16,396 nucleotides of DNA from Alphaproteobacteria bacterium CG11_big_fil_rev_8_21_14_0_20_44_7. Its GTDB lineage: Bacteria > Pseudomonadota > Alphaproteobacteria > Rickettsiales > 21-14-0-20-44-7. Positions within the stretch are counted from its first letter, which is position 1. The number at the start of each line of letters is the position of its first letter. The notes under the pieces are model-generated. The model was not told where the DNA came from. It ran no database searches and worked only from the letters and a program-made list of their open reading frames with translations. The stretch is taken from NCBI GenBank assembly GCA_002787615.1, contig PCXJ01000026.1, positions 1 through 16,396 on the forward strand, given 5' to 3'. Position numbers and translations under genes: made by a program. This document shows, piece after piece, positions 1-7,350 of this stretch.

Positions 1-89
1 ATGCTAGGCAGCCGAGGTAAGCAAAGCGGAGTGTATTCAACATACATGAGCATTTGCGAGTCCGAAGGATAACGAAGCAGAAACTAATT
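1..89. repeat. Palindromic interspersed repeat, copy A (left end cut by window)
   Basis: This stretch before the tRNA gene matches the repeat at 7220-7350. Positions 40-59 (acatacatgagcatttgcga) are identical to 7285-7304. The wider segment 16-64 matches 7260-7309 at roughly four of five positions with one indel. Both copies also end in actaattt (83-90 here, 7344-7351 there). I see no reading frame worth calling. The size and internal structure recall the palindromic elements known from Rickettsiales, but I cannot assign a named family. The left boundary is unknown because the window starts inside or at the edge of the element. Confidence 0.6.
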
Positions 90-105
90 TATATAAAACT
101 ATATT

Positions 106-182
106 CGGGGTGTAGCGCAGTCTGGTAGCGCGTTCGTCTGGGGGACGAGAGGTCGCTGGTTCAAGTCCAGTCATCCCGACCA
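106..182 (+). tRNA. tRNA-Pro (anticodon GGG)
   Basis: A complete cloverleaf can be drawn. The acceptor arm pairs CGGGGTG (106-112) with CATCCCG (172-178) through one G-T wobble, followed by discriminator A and an encoded CCA (180-182). The D-arm has the usual GTAGCGCAG...GGTAGCGC pattern. The anticodon stem TTCGT/ACGAG encloses the loop CTGGGGG, giving anticodon GGG, which reads the proline codon CCC. The T-arm contains the standard GTTCAAGTC. A TATAAA box lies about nine bases upstream. The 3' end points at the phage-like module, whose nearest gene ends 17 bp away, so the 3' half of the tRNA is a candidate attachment site. The minus-strand module would run antisense into it, and I see no terminator between them. 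Confidence 0.95.
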
Positions 183-199
183 TTTCCCCACAACACCCC

Positions 200-391
200 T
201 CAACCAAAACTCTTGAACAAGCTGAGGATTGAAGCCCCGCCGAACAGAGAAATCACGCCCCACAGCGCTTTCATCCCACCTGCTCCACGATTGATTGCTT
301 CCAGAATCAGCTTCACATCCTTGGTCATTTCGGCTTGCCGCCTTTCGATATTTTCGACCTTTGCTTCCAGCTTTGCCAGCCTTTCATTCAT
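200..391 (-). CDS. Putative holin-like small membrane protein (XhlA-type layout)
   Basis: The predicted protein is 63 residues long. Residues 1 to about 35 form a charged, heptad-like coiled coil (LAKLEAKVENIERRQAEM). A short Gly-rich turn is followed by one hydrophobic segment at about residues 43-60 and a short tail. This coiled coil plus C-terminal membrane helix is the layout of XhlA/haemolysin-type phage holin partners. I chose the ATG at 391 because AAGGAT lies at proper spacing in front of it; an in-frame ATG at 409 would add six residues but has a poorer ribosome site. It is the last gene of the minus-strand series, 21 bp after the previous one. A role in letting the M23 peptidase (10045-10581) reach the cell wall is inferred. 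It could equally be a small structural or membrane-anchor protein. Confidence 0.65.
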   Translation of the reverse strand: MNERLAKLEAKVENIERRQAEMTKDVKLILEAINRGAGGMKALWGVISLFGGASILSLFKSFG

Positions 392-412
392 AATAATATC
401 CTTAATCATCTA

Positions 413-628
413 TCAGCCATTCCAGATTGCAGCCTTAATCACATTCGCATAGCTTTCCTGCAAGAATTCTGCGAGCTTGGCTTCGTCATTTTTTTCAACG
501 ACAACACGCCAACTATTTGATGAAATCACTTCATCATTTTCTTTGACGTTAATTTTTTTCATTACCGAAATATTTCCGGTTTCGATATCAATTTCAATTT
601 TTGATAAAATTTCTTCTTTAGTAATCAT
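413..628 (-). CDS. Small conserved phage-type protein of unknown function
   Basis: The protein has 71 residues, with no membrane segment or recognised domain. The N-terminal half alternates charged and hydrophobic residues (IEIDIETGNISVMKKINV), as in a beta-hairpin. The C-terminal half looks helical (KLAEFLQESYANVIKAAIW). A good ribosome site (AAGGAAA) precedes the ATG at 628. It lies 11 bp after the DUF2793 fibre gene and 21 bp before the holin-like gene, so it is part of the same transcript. Short proteins of this character often follow fibre genes in alphaproteobacterial prophages, but I do not know a function. It could be a fibre chaperone or tip accessory; this is a guess from position only. 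Confidence 0.65.
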   Translation of the reverse strand: MITKEEILSKIEIDIETGNISVMKKINVKENDEVISSNSWRVVVEKNDEAKLAEFLQESYANVIKAAIWNG

Positions 629-639
629 AATAATTTCCT

Positions 640-1698
640 TTATGCTGCTATGTAAGTTAATGAAAAATATAAATTTGTTGTGTTATTTATATTTGAATTT
701 GTCATACGGCTCGAAGCTCCGGCATTATTCCCCTGATAAAGTAATATACTCGCATTACCGTTTGGAATATGGCCGACAATGTCAAATCCTGAGCTTAGAG
801 CCAGATTATTCGCATAACCAAACGCCACTCCACCAAAAAATGAGGATGATATCGTAAATGGCAATCCGGAGATTTTGATATTCCCCGTTGCTCCACCCAA
901 ATTGGTCAGGGATATCCTACCGCCCACAGTCACAGTTTTCCCGATTCTGCTATAAATCCCCGCATTCACGGAATATGTCGGGCTTCCTGCCGTGGTTTCT
1001 CCGACAATTGTTGGAGTCCACATTCCCTCTTCATAATAATCCAGATCAGTTTGGCCAAAATTTATTGCTTGGTCAAAATTCACATTTCCCGAATTATCCA
1101 CCGAAAACGCATCATTCCATGCACTGCCATCGGCGGAAACCTTCAATGTAAAATCATCATCACCAATCAAGCCAAACTCTGCTCTACCTGAGAAATTATC
1201 CTGAAACAAAAAGCTTGCCGTATCACCGGATGAAGCCTTATTCAACTTTGCCTGAATATCATCACCATCATGGCTAAATAGCACTGCATCGCTGGCAACT
1301 GAGAGCTTGTTGGTGGAATCTGCCGCAGCATTAATCCCCAGCTTTTCCAAATTATTTAAATTATCGGCATAGCTAACCCAGCTCGCCCCATCATAAACAT
1401 ATAATTTATCCTCATCATTCATCCAGAGTGCAAGCCCCTCATTCGGCACAATAAATTGCCAGCTCTGATTATAATAGGCGATTTCATCTTCATGCCCCGC
1501 CCAATCATCGGTTGCACTTGCCGCCACAATATACGCATCACCCGCAGATGGGCTAACTGGCGGCGTTGCCAAATCCTTATCCACCACACCCCGATTCTGC
1601 AATGCTTCCAGCACATATATCGCTTCATTTATGGTAACTTCCTTCTGCGCTTGCGATTGCTCAAGCAGAGTGACCCCCAAATTATTACTATTTGTCAT
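640..1698 (-). CDS. DUF2793 tail fibre / receptor-binding protein
   Basis: The predicted length is 352 residues. The first ~110 residues match my memory of DUF2793, found in alphaproteobacterial phages and GTAs: LLEQSQAQKEVTINEAI, then GDAYIVAASATDDWAGHEDEIA and an ALWMNDEDKLYVYDGASW segment. A central linker carries short Asp/Gly-rich fibre-like stretches. From about residue 218 it switches to a different module beginning YYEEGMWTPTIVG and continuing GIYSRIGKTVTVGGRISL. I recognise this as a common C-terminal beta-rich module of phage tail proteins with many hosts. The likely role is cell-surface binding at the tail tip, just downstream of the host-specificity gene. The ATG at 1698 is preceded by AAGGAAAG. 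The two-part build suggests swapping of the binding head. Confidence 0.85.
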   Translation of the reverse strand: MTNSNNLGVTLLEQSQAQKEVTINEAIYVLEALQNRGVVDKDLATPPVSPSAGDAYIVAASATDDWAGHEDEIAYYNQSWQFIVPNEGLALWMNDEDKLYVYDGASWVSYADNLNNLEKLGINAAADSTNKLSVASDAVLFSHDGDDIQAKLNKASSGDTASFLFQDNFSGRAEFGLIGDDDFTLKVSADGSAWNDAFSVDNSGNVNFDQAINFGQTDLDYYEEGMWTPTIVGETTAGSPTYSVNAGIYSRIGKTVTVGGRISLTNLGGATGNIKISGLPFTISSSFFGGVAFGYANNLALSSGFDIVGHIPNGNASILLYQGNNAGASSRMTNSNINNTTNLYFSLTYIAA

Positions 1699-1716
1699 TT
1701 TCTTTCCTTTATAATT

Positions 1717-4700
1717 TTATATCACCGCCGTCAGCGCATATCCGCGTCCAACGATTGCCGACATCTGATATATATTCATGGCAATAGAAGATTGCGGACT
1801 GCCAAAATCTGCGGTTTGCTCGGATGCGCTATAGCTTGCATTTGCAGAAGATGCCTGAATCGTCCTGACCACATCGCTGCCATCCAGAATATCCAATTCA
1901 TACAATTCTTCCTGCTCATTTAGCGGCACATCCACGCCATCGCGCAATTCTCCGCCTATCCGCGTTCTTCTTACCCAGCTAAGCGCAACATCACCCGAAC
2001 CATTCCTACTTACCGCAATATGCACAGGGGAAAATGGCTTCAAACCATTGCCACTATACGTAAAATCAACCGCGCTCACATCTGCCAGCGCACTACCAAA
2101 GCTCACCCCTTTATATTTTCTTTCCAGCCCGATGAGCGAATGCGCGATTGCCTGCCGATGAATATTACCATCCAGTAGCACGAATCTTTCAGCATGCACA
2201 TGCTCGGCAATTTTATGCTCCGTCCCCAATCTCCCACGCAATAGGCAGCTTAGTTCATACTCATTCTCATCAATGAGAGTCGCATTCTTAAACTGTATAA
2301 TCTCATTTCCGATAATCGCCAAATTTGCCCCGTTTAGCACAGCCAATTTGCTCCTGCTTTCCAGCGCGCCTGAGATGAGCGAAACATTCAATATATTAAA
2401 TTCATCAAATATATTCGCAGATGCAGCAGCCAGCACATTTGTTGCATAGCCGATAACTGCTCCATTATTTATATTCGCATAACTATCATAGCTCTCACCA
2501 TTATCATTTGAGCGAAAAATCCCCGCGCCTGTCCAACTGCTTGAAAGCCCGCTTGCCGCCACCGCGAGATAGCCTTTTTCCGGCTCATCACTGGGAAATG
2601 CCGGCAAATCCAGAAGCTCCATCTGAGTTTCAGGAATTAATTCAGCCTCTTTACTATTGCCGGAATTCTGCGGAACATTATAAAAATCATATACGGAAAT
2701 ATCCTCCGCAACGCCTTTTATCCTAATCTCACCATTTTGCCCTTGCAGCATTTCACTGATACGAACTCGGTGCGTTGCATTGCCGGAAGTAATTTCAATA
2801 ACATCGCTAGGATTCAAATAGATATATTTAATAGGTAATCTAAATTCATAAGAACTACGTGCAACCCACGAATTATACAAAGAAATTTCTGCGATATTCT
2901 TCGCCTGCCATTCACTCATTACAATCGGGAGCGACACTCCGTCTTTTTGACGGCTTGCGGTGATTTCCCTTCCCGCCCTTTGCGTTCCGGTTTGATAATC
3001 CAGAATCCTGTCCAAATATGTAACTTCAACAGATTCCGGCAAATCCAATTCCTGCTTGCGCGAGATTTTCACCACTTCCAGCGGAGTATTATTTATCGCT
3101 ATCAGCTCATTTTCATCAATCGTAGCTATTGCTTCCTTGCCGCGTGTAATAAATTCCAACTTGCCGTCATTTTCCGCCACATCAAAAAAATATGCACTTT
3201 GCAATTGCTCCAATGCCTGCCGCACGGAAATTCGGGAAGATATAACATAGCCATCCAATAAATGCTGAACATTATCCACATCCATATCATCCGCCGCTAG
3301 CCCTACCCTTCCCGCTAATTCCTCTATAATCGAAGAAACCAGAGATAATCCCAGTTTGCCATTTACCCAATGTCCATAAAGCCATAGCTCGCCATCGCTC
3401 CACACATTGCGCAAATCAGGATAATATGGATATGGCCGCGCATCCCATGTCCACAGGAAGGCTTTCTCCACCATGGCTGAATCTTCCCAAACATCCAGCG
3501 TCCCTTCAATTGCCGTTCTCTGCGCACGAAAATCCACCCGTGAGCGTGAATGATAAGGAAAACCAGACTCCGAACTTTCCGGATTATAAAATACATTTGG
3601 CTGATTCGCCGCCGCATCAACACTTGGAAATCCGAATTCCATAAACCATATCGGCTTGGATTCCGCCACCCAATCCGTTGCTGAGGCATCGGGATTTGTA
3701 TGCGTATTCCCCCACCAATAGGCAATATTTTTCCATGCATATTCAGGTGCTAGGCTGGTTTGCACGCTTCGTTCCGCATCGCTATAATACCAGTCATAAC
3801 CCTCACCGCTTGTCCAACCGTCAATAATCTTCTGCTTGTCATAATCAGTTTGCGGCTCATCAGTCAGCGGGAAATATGCGTCAATCCCCACAACATCAAT
3901 ATCATCGCTAGCCCATAGCGGGTCAAGATGATACCAGCCGCCATCTGCATGATGATACTCGCTCCAATCCGCCGCATATGTCACCGTTACTGATGCACCG
4001 AGAGTTGATTTCACCGAGGCCGCCAAATCAACCAATTCATCTACTGCCGGAAATTCATCACTAACATTTTTGATAGTTGTCAGCCCCACCAATTCCGAAC
4101 CAATCGAGAATGCATCCACCTTACCATCCAGCAAGCTTGCATAATGATTTATAAACGCATTATAACCGCTTGTTTTTGTAAAAAAACTTGCCGCCTCAGT
4201 GGCATCTCCGGTGATTCTCCCGCGCCAAGGCTTATCTTCCACATCCATGAATATTATCGGATAAAATAACACATTCAACCCGCGTGATTTTGCCTCATCA
4301 ATAAACCGTATAAGGCATTCATCATCAGGAGTTCCACCATAGGAAGGACGGCCATCTATTGCCGATATCTGATGCGCGGTTGAACGATTATATCCACCAA
4401 CACTCCAGCTATCAGGCTCGGTTTTTGCGCCCAGCCCGTCATATTCCACACCGGGTTTGATTTCACAATCACCGGCATCCAAGCTATCCCCAAACCAGCC
4501 AACAACAACGGAAATCCACTCCAGATTCGGCAATTCCTGTTGAAGCTGGTCGAGTGCCAGCATCGCATCCGTCTTGCCGCTATTATTATTCTGATTTATT
4601 GCAGTTTTTGCCCCTTTTTGCAGCCATTCCCCACCCACTAACTGGCCGGGAACTTTTTTCTGCAAAACCGTGTCATACACAAATTCGCCACTTCCGGGAA

Positions 4701-5376
4701 TAACCACCACATTCGTGATTCTTTCTTCTAACGTTGCGCCGCTACCATTTCCGGAAACTTTGCGCTTTACTTCAAATGTAAAATTCGGGATGCGGTTGCC
4801 AAAATCGGCTAACGGAAAATCTTCAATCACCACATATGCCAGCCCCCGATATGCGGGAGTATTATCCACCCCTTCAAAACTTTCTATATACGAATCGGGC
4901 AATTGCGTTTCCGAGCCCTTATAAATCCGATAATTGCCCAAGCTAGCATCAATGATTTTTGAATCCGCCCACACCCGCACAATATCATCAATTTCGCCTT
5001 CACAAATAGCAATCGCCAAACTCACCGAATAGTTATAGGTCGTTGATTGCTGGCTGACTTTTCCGCCACCTTTTCCACCTGATGATGCAGTGCTGTTAAC
5101 CACAGTTTCGCTAATTGGCCTTGACCAGATAACATTTCCGGCAATTCTCACATTACCAAAAATAATCGGTATCATTCTGCCATACGTAGAAGTTTGCACC
5201 GCCAGATCTTCCAGCCTTGGGCCTTCATAGGGCTTCAACCTGCGCGGGCCAAAGATTTTATCATCAATTGCCGAGCCGAGTCCCGCCCCGATTTGCTTAC
5301 CGATAAATCCGCCGATTCCGCCGCCCACACTTGCGCCGAGTGAAGAACCTGCCGATGCTAATAATACTGATGCCAT
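1717..5376 (-). CDS. GTA gp15-like host-specificity / tail-tip protein with glycoside-hydrolase-like TIM barrel
   Basis: The protein has 1219 residues, near the roughly 1300 of the Rhodobacter capsulatus GTA homologue. A Gly-rich N-terminal segment (residues ~8-40) resembles the membrane-active starts of tail-tip proteins. Residues ~340-690 carry the GTA TIM-barrel-like domain, with FIDEAKSRGLNVLFYP, SIGSELVGL (~residue 428), DIDVVGIDAYFPLTDE and WFMEFGFPS (~residue 580). These resemble the strand ends of glycoside hydrolases, including acidic residues in catalytic-like positions. Residues ~750-920 match the phage-tail_3 style domain, and the C-terminal third is beta-rich. It should sit at the distal tip and contact or cut surface polymer. 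The start at 5376 has only a weak ribosome site, and the ~165 bp before it contain stem-loops and the start of an oppositely oriented gene, so it may have its own promoter. Confidence 0.93.
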   Translation of the reverse strand: MASVLLASAGSSLGASVGGGIGGFIGKQIGAGLGSAIDDKIFGPRRLKPYEGPRLEDLAVQTSTYGRMIPIIFGNVRIAGNVIWSRPISETVVNSTASSGGKGGGKVSQQSTTYNYSVSLAIAICEGEIDDIVRVWADSKIIDASLGNYRIYKGSETQLPDSYIESFEGVDNTPAYRGLAYVVIEDFPLADFGNRIPNFTFEVKRKVSGNGSGATLEERITNVVVIPGSGEFVYDTVLQKKVPGQLVGGEWLQKGAKTAINQNNNSGKTDAMLALDQLQQELPNLEWISVVVGWFGDSLDAGDCEIKPGVEYDGLGAKTEPDSWSVGGYNRSTAHQISAIDGRPSYGGTPDDECLIRFIDEAKSRGLNVLFYPIIFMDVEDKPWRGRITGDATEAASFFTKTSGYNAFINHYASLLDGKVDAFSIGSELVGLTTIKNVSDEFPAVDELVDLAASVKSTLGASVTVTYAADWSEYHHADGGWYHLDPLWASDDIDVVGIDAYFPLTDEPQTDYDKQKIIDGWTSGEGYDWYYSDAERSVQTSLAPEYAWKNIAYWWGNTHTNPDASATDWVAESKPIWFMEFGFPSVDAAANQPNVFYNPESSESGFPYHSRSRVDFRAQRTAIEGTLDVWEDSAMVEKAFLWTWDARPYPYYPDLRNVWSDGELWLYGHWVNGKLGLSLVSSIIEELAGRVGLAADDMDVDNVQHLLDGYVISSRISVRQALEQLQSAYFFDVAENDGKLEFITRGKEAIATIDENELIAINNTPLEVVKISRKQELDLPESVEVTYLDRILDYQTGTQRAGREITASRQKDGVSLPIVMSEWQAKNIAEISLYNSWVARSSYEFRLPIKYIYLNPSDVIEITSGNATHRVRISEMLQGQNGEIRIKGVAEDISVYDFYNVPQNSGNSKEAELIPETQMELLDLPAFPSDEPEKGYLAVAASGLSSSWTGAGIFRSNDNGESYDSYANINNGAVIGYATNVLAAASANIFDEFNILNVSLISGALESRSKLAVLNGANLAIIGNEIIQFKNATLIDENEYELSCLLRGRLGTEHKIAEHVHAERFVLLDGNIHRQAIAHSLIGLERKYKGVSFGSALADVSAVDFTYSGNGLKPFSPVHIAVSRNGSGDVALSWVRRTRIGGELRDGVDVPLNEQEELYELDILDGSDVVRTIQASSANASYSASEQTADFGSPQSSIAMNIYQMSAIVGRGYALTAVI

Positions 5377-5420
5377 AATTTCTATTGTTAAGTTAATTTT
5401 TGTGCTTATCTATGGTACTA

Positions 5421-5525
5421 TCGAATTTGCAAAATTCGAAAATGCCATGAAAATCGAGTCCGAAAGACCGATTTTCCGCTGCGAAGCGAGCGTAAAAATG
5501 ATTTTCAATCATCAATTGAAAATCG
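5421..5525. other. Cluster of four inverted repeats between two divergent genes
   Basis: Four stem-loops follow each other. (1) tcgaattt (5421-5428) and aaattcga (5432-5439), 3-base loop. (2) gaaaatcg (5449-5456) with cgattttc (5469-5476), extended inward by gtc/gac with one bulged base and loop cgaaa. (3) cgct (5477-5480) and agcg (5485-5488) around a GNRA-type gcga tetraloop. (4) gattttcaat (5500-5509) and attgaaaatc (5515-5524), loop catca. The cluster lies between the gp15-like gene (start 5376, minus) and the DUF2748-like gene (start 5543, plus). It could hold operators, a 5' leader structure, or an inserted palindromic element; cgagtccgaa (5455-5464) also occurs in repeat copy A (57-66). 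Confidence 0.6.
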
Positions 5526-5542
5526 CAAACTGTCATATTGAT

Positions 5543-6754
5543 ATGAGCAATGTTTATAATATTCTCTTTTCCAAGCCCGCTAAGGAAAAGCATGAGATGT
5601 ATATTGAGCTTGAAGCTCTTGCGCAGGAGATTGTGCAATCCGGAAAATTGCGCATTGATGCTGATGAAAAAATCAACTTTGTACGCTTCCCTTCAGCACG
5701 CAATGTCCTGTTTTTCAGCCACAGAGAGCTGCACGACCCCAAATTAATTCCAAAAACTATTGAAATAATCGGCGAAGAAAATCTTGAAGCTTTAAGAAAG
5801 AACATCAAAACTAATCAGCCCGTCCCTTCAGAATTAGAGCAAAAAATCGCCCGCCTGTTAGTGCAAGCCACTCACCCCGCGATAATCAAACTTATCCTGC
5901 TTGAGGGCGTGGAATTATTCGTTTCATTTTCCCACAATATTTCCGACTTGCTCGATTTGCAATCCTACAAAGAATTTGGCTCAACCGGCGGCATGCAAAG
6001 CCTTGGGATTGAGGAATCCCGCATATTCGTCTCTTGCGGTTTTTCGCCATTTTCGCGCATTCCCGAAGAACAGGAATATGCCCGCAACGCCACCGCGCGC
6101 TTTCTGGTCATCGCCGCGCAGGAACTCGGACATTATGCCGATATTATGAGAAATCCTTCAGGGCAGCCAATTTCACGCCATTCTGCCAATTTGTCAGCAA
6201 TGTTTGCCAAACCCAGAATCGCCGAGGGGCGAAAAAAAGACCTAGCTAACGTAAAACAAATTGGACGCAACCTAGTCAATATAGGCTTGAAAGAAGCCGC
6301 AAAACTGGAAAAAAGCACAAACTTTTTCACCCAACATCGCAAAAACTCCCTGAAGCACCGCCTCACACAGCTCAAATCATATCTCGCCACCCGTGCATTT
6401 CGCCAGCGCGCCATTGCACATAAAATGCGCTTTGCCACCCTGCATTCTGCCCGCCGCCTTGCGATTATGCTTTCCGACATGCAATTCAACCTGCATCCCG
6501 TTGCCCCTGCTTATCAGAATGAAAACCCCAAAATTGAGGAAGCCATAATCTGCGTAGAAGCCCTTGCCAGAGTTCCGCAGCAAGTTGTCAAATGGGGACA
6601 TAAAACCACTCAGGCACTTTATCCCAACCTATACAAAATCTATTACGAGGAAGTCATCCCTTCCGTCATCAAAACTTATGAGAATCTCACCGGAGAGAAA
6701 TTCACTTTCAGCTACACCAAGCCCAAAAAATTATTTCCCCGCACCCGCAAGTGA
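5543..6754 (+). CDS. DUF2748-like protein (Rickettsiales-type), function unknown
   Basis: The protein has 403 residues from the ATG at 5543. I recognise the general sequence (FPSARNVLFFSHRELHDPKL, ATHPAIIKLILLEGVELF, EALARVPQQVVKWG) as a family I remember as DUF2748, described from Rickettsiales; this assignment is from memory. No signal peptide or membrane helix is evident. Residues 193-197 read QELGH followed by YAD, like an HExxH zinc-protease helix whose first His is Gln. A second acidic helix (EEAIICVEALARVPQQ) occurs at about 330-345. The C-terminal part is Lys/Arg-rich. The frame stays open up to 5402, but those 47 extra codons cross the stem-loop cluster and the family normally begins near MSNVYNILFSKP, so I prefer 5543 despite its weak ribosome site. 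It lies opposite to the phage module and overlaps the NlpC/P60 gene tail to tail by 24 bp. Confidence 0.8.
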   Translation: MSNVYNILFSKPAKEKHEMYIELEALAQEIVQSGKLRIDADEKINFVRFPSARNVLFFSHRELHDPKLIPKTIEIIGEENLEALRKNIKTNQPVPSELEQKIARLLVQATHPAIIKLILLEGVELFVSFSHNISDLLDLQSYKEFGSTGGMQSLGIEESRIFVSCGFSPFSRIPEEQEYARNATARFLVIAAQELGHYADIMRNPSGQPISRHSANLSAMFAKPRIAEGRKKDLANVKQIGRNLVNIGLKEAAKLEKSTNFFTQHRKNSLKHRLTQLKSYLATRAFRQRAIAHKMRFATLHSARRLAIMLSDMQFNLHPVAPAYQNENPKIEEAIICVEALARVPQQVVKWGHKTTQALYPNLYKIYYEEVIPSVIKTYENLTGEKFTFSYTKPKKLFPRTRK

Positions 6755-7150
6755 AAAAGTTTTTACCAATCTTTTCTGCCAGCACTCATCAAAACTATGC
6801 TCCACCACTTTTCTGGTTTGTGCATAGGCATGAATCAGCCCCAGCCCATTTTTATATTTGCTGATAATCCCCACATGCTGCGGCTCTTTTTCAATTCTGA
6901 ACAATGCCACTGCGCCGTGAGCTATTTCACATTCTGACAAATTAGCGCCCAACGCCTTTTCAAGCTCGCCGTTTCTTGGTTCGCGCGCATAATCATTTCT
7001 ATCTTCTACCGCAATTCCTAACTCTTTTGCCACACCGACAATCAGCCCGATACAATCCACTCCGACATTTTTCATCCGCCCCTGATGATGAAATTTTGTG
7101 CCAAGCCAGCCTCGCGCTGCTTCCACAATTTTATCTTCAAAATTTTCCAT
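6731..7150 (-). CDS. GTA gp14-like NlpC/P60 tail peptidase
   Basis: The predicted protein has 139 residues. The catalytic set of NlpC/P60 cysteine peptidases is visible: Cys33 in NVGVDCIGLIVG, His92 in QHVGIIS and His107 in LIHAYA. The N-terminal helix (VEAARGWLGTKF) is typical of the GTA/phage subgroup. The family cuts peptide links in peptidoglycan; in a GTA it sits in the tail tip and opens the cell wall during DNA delivery. I chose the ATG at 7150 because AGGGAT lies at workable spacing and the family starts near there; an in-frame upstream ATG at 7201 would add 17 residues. In standard clusters it abuts gp13 and gp15. Here a palindromic repeat separates it from gp13, and the DUF2748-like gene separates it from gp15 and overlaps its last 24 bp. 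Confidence 0.9.
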   Translation of the reverse strand: MENFEDKIVEAARGWLGTKFHHQGRMKNVGVDCIGLIVGVAKELGIAVEDRNDYAREPRNGELEKALGANLSECEIAHGAVALFRIEKEPQHVGIISKYKNGLGLIHAYAQTRKVVEHSFDECWQKRLVKTFSLAGAGK

Positions 7151-7219
7151 CATATCCCTAAATAGAAATGTTTCATAAATTAGATTTATACGAGGCAGCA
7201 TAAATCAAACCTGCGGAAT

Positions 7220-7350
7220 AATTAGTCGTCCAAATTTTTATTTAGAGCAAGTTTTGCAAGGTGAGTAAAGCGCAGTGTATATAGACATACATGAGCATTT
7301 GCGAATCCGCAGCAAAACGCAGCTATCAATGAAAATTTGGACGACTAATT
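7220..7350. repeat. Palindromic element, copy B, with 19-bp terminal inverted repeats
   Basis: The ends aattagtcgtccaaatttt (7220-7238) and its exact reverse complement (7332-7350) form a perfect 19-bp inverted repeat. A second nested pair, gttttgc (7251-7257) and gcaaaac (7312-7318), flanks a core shared with copy A. No open frame is convincing, so it has the form of a small non-autonomous element. The right end runs into the last codons of the DUF2163 gene: its stop codon TAG (7347-7345) lies inside the terminal repeat, so the insertion may have set the final residues of that protein. As RNA it could fold into a long hairpin between gp13 and gp14 messages. Confidence 0.8.

Noticed and set aside
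477..857. Plus-strand frame of 126 codons opposite the fibre and small phage-type genes
   Set aside because: Antisense to two supported genes, low-complexity Ser/Ile/Phe-rich start, no ribosome site or domain.
3363..3740. Minus-strand frame of 125 codons inside the gp15-like gene
   Set aside because: It is an alternate-frame shadow of the long TIM-barrel protein, rich in Trp, Met and Arg as out-of-frame translations are.
5402..5542. Longer N-terminus for the DUF2748-like protein from the ATG at 5402
   Set aside because: The added 47 codons run through four inverted repeats and do not look like protein-coding sequence; the remembered family start fits the ATG at 5543. Kept only as a finding.
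6133..6489. Minus-strand Arg/Cys-rich frame of 118 codons opposite the DUF2748-like gene
   Set aside because: Composition is typical of antisense translation, and the plus-strand protein there is well supported.
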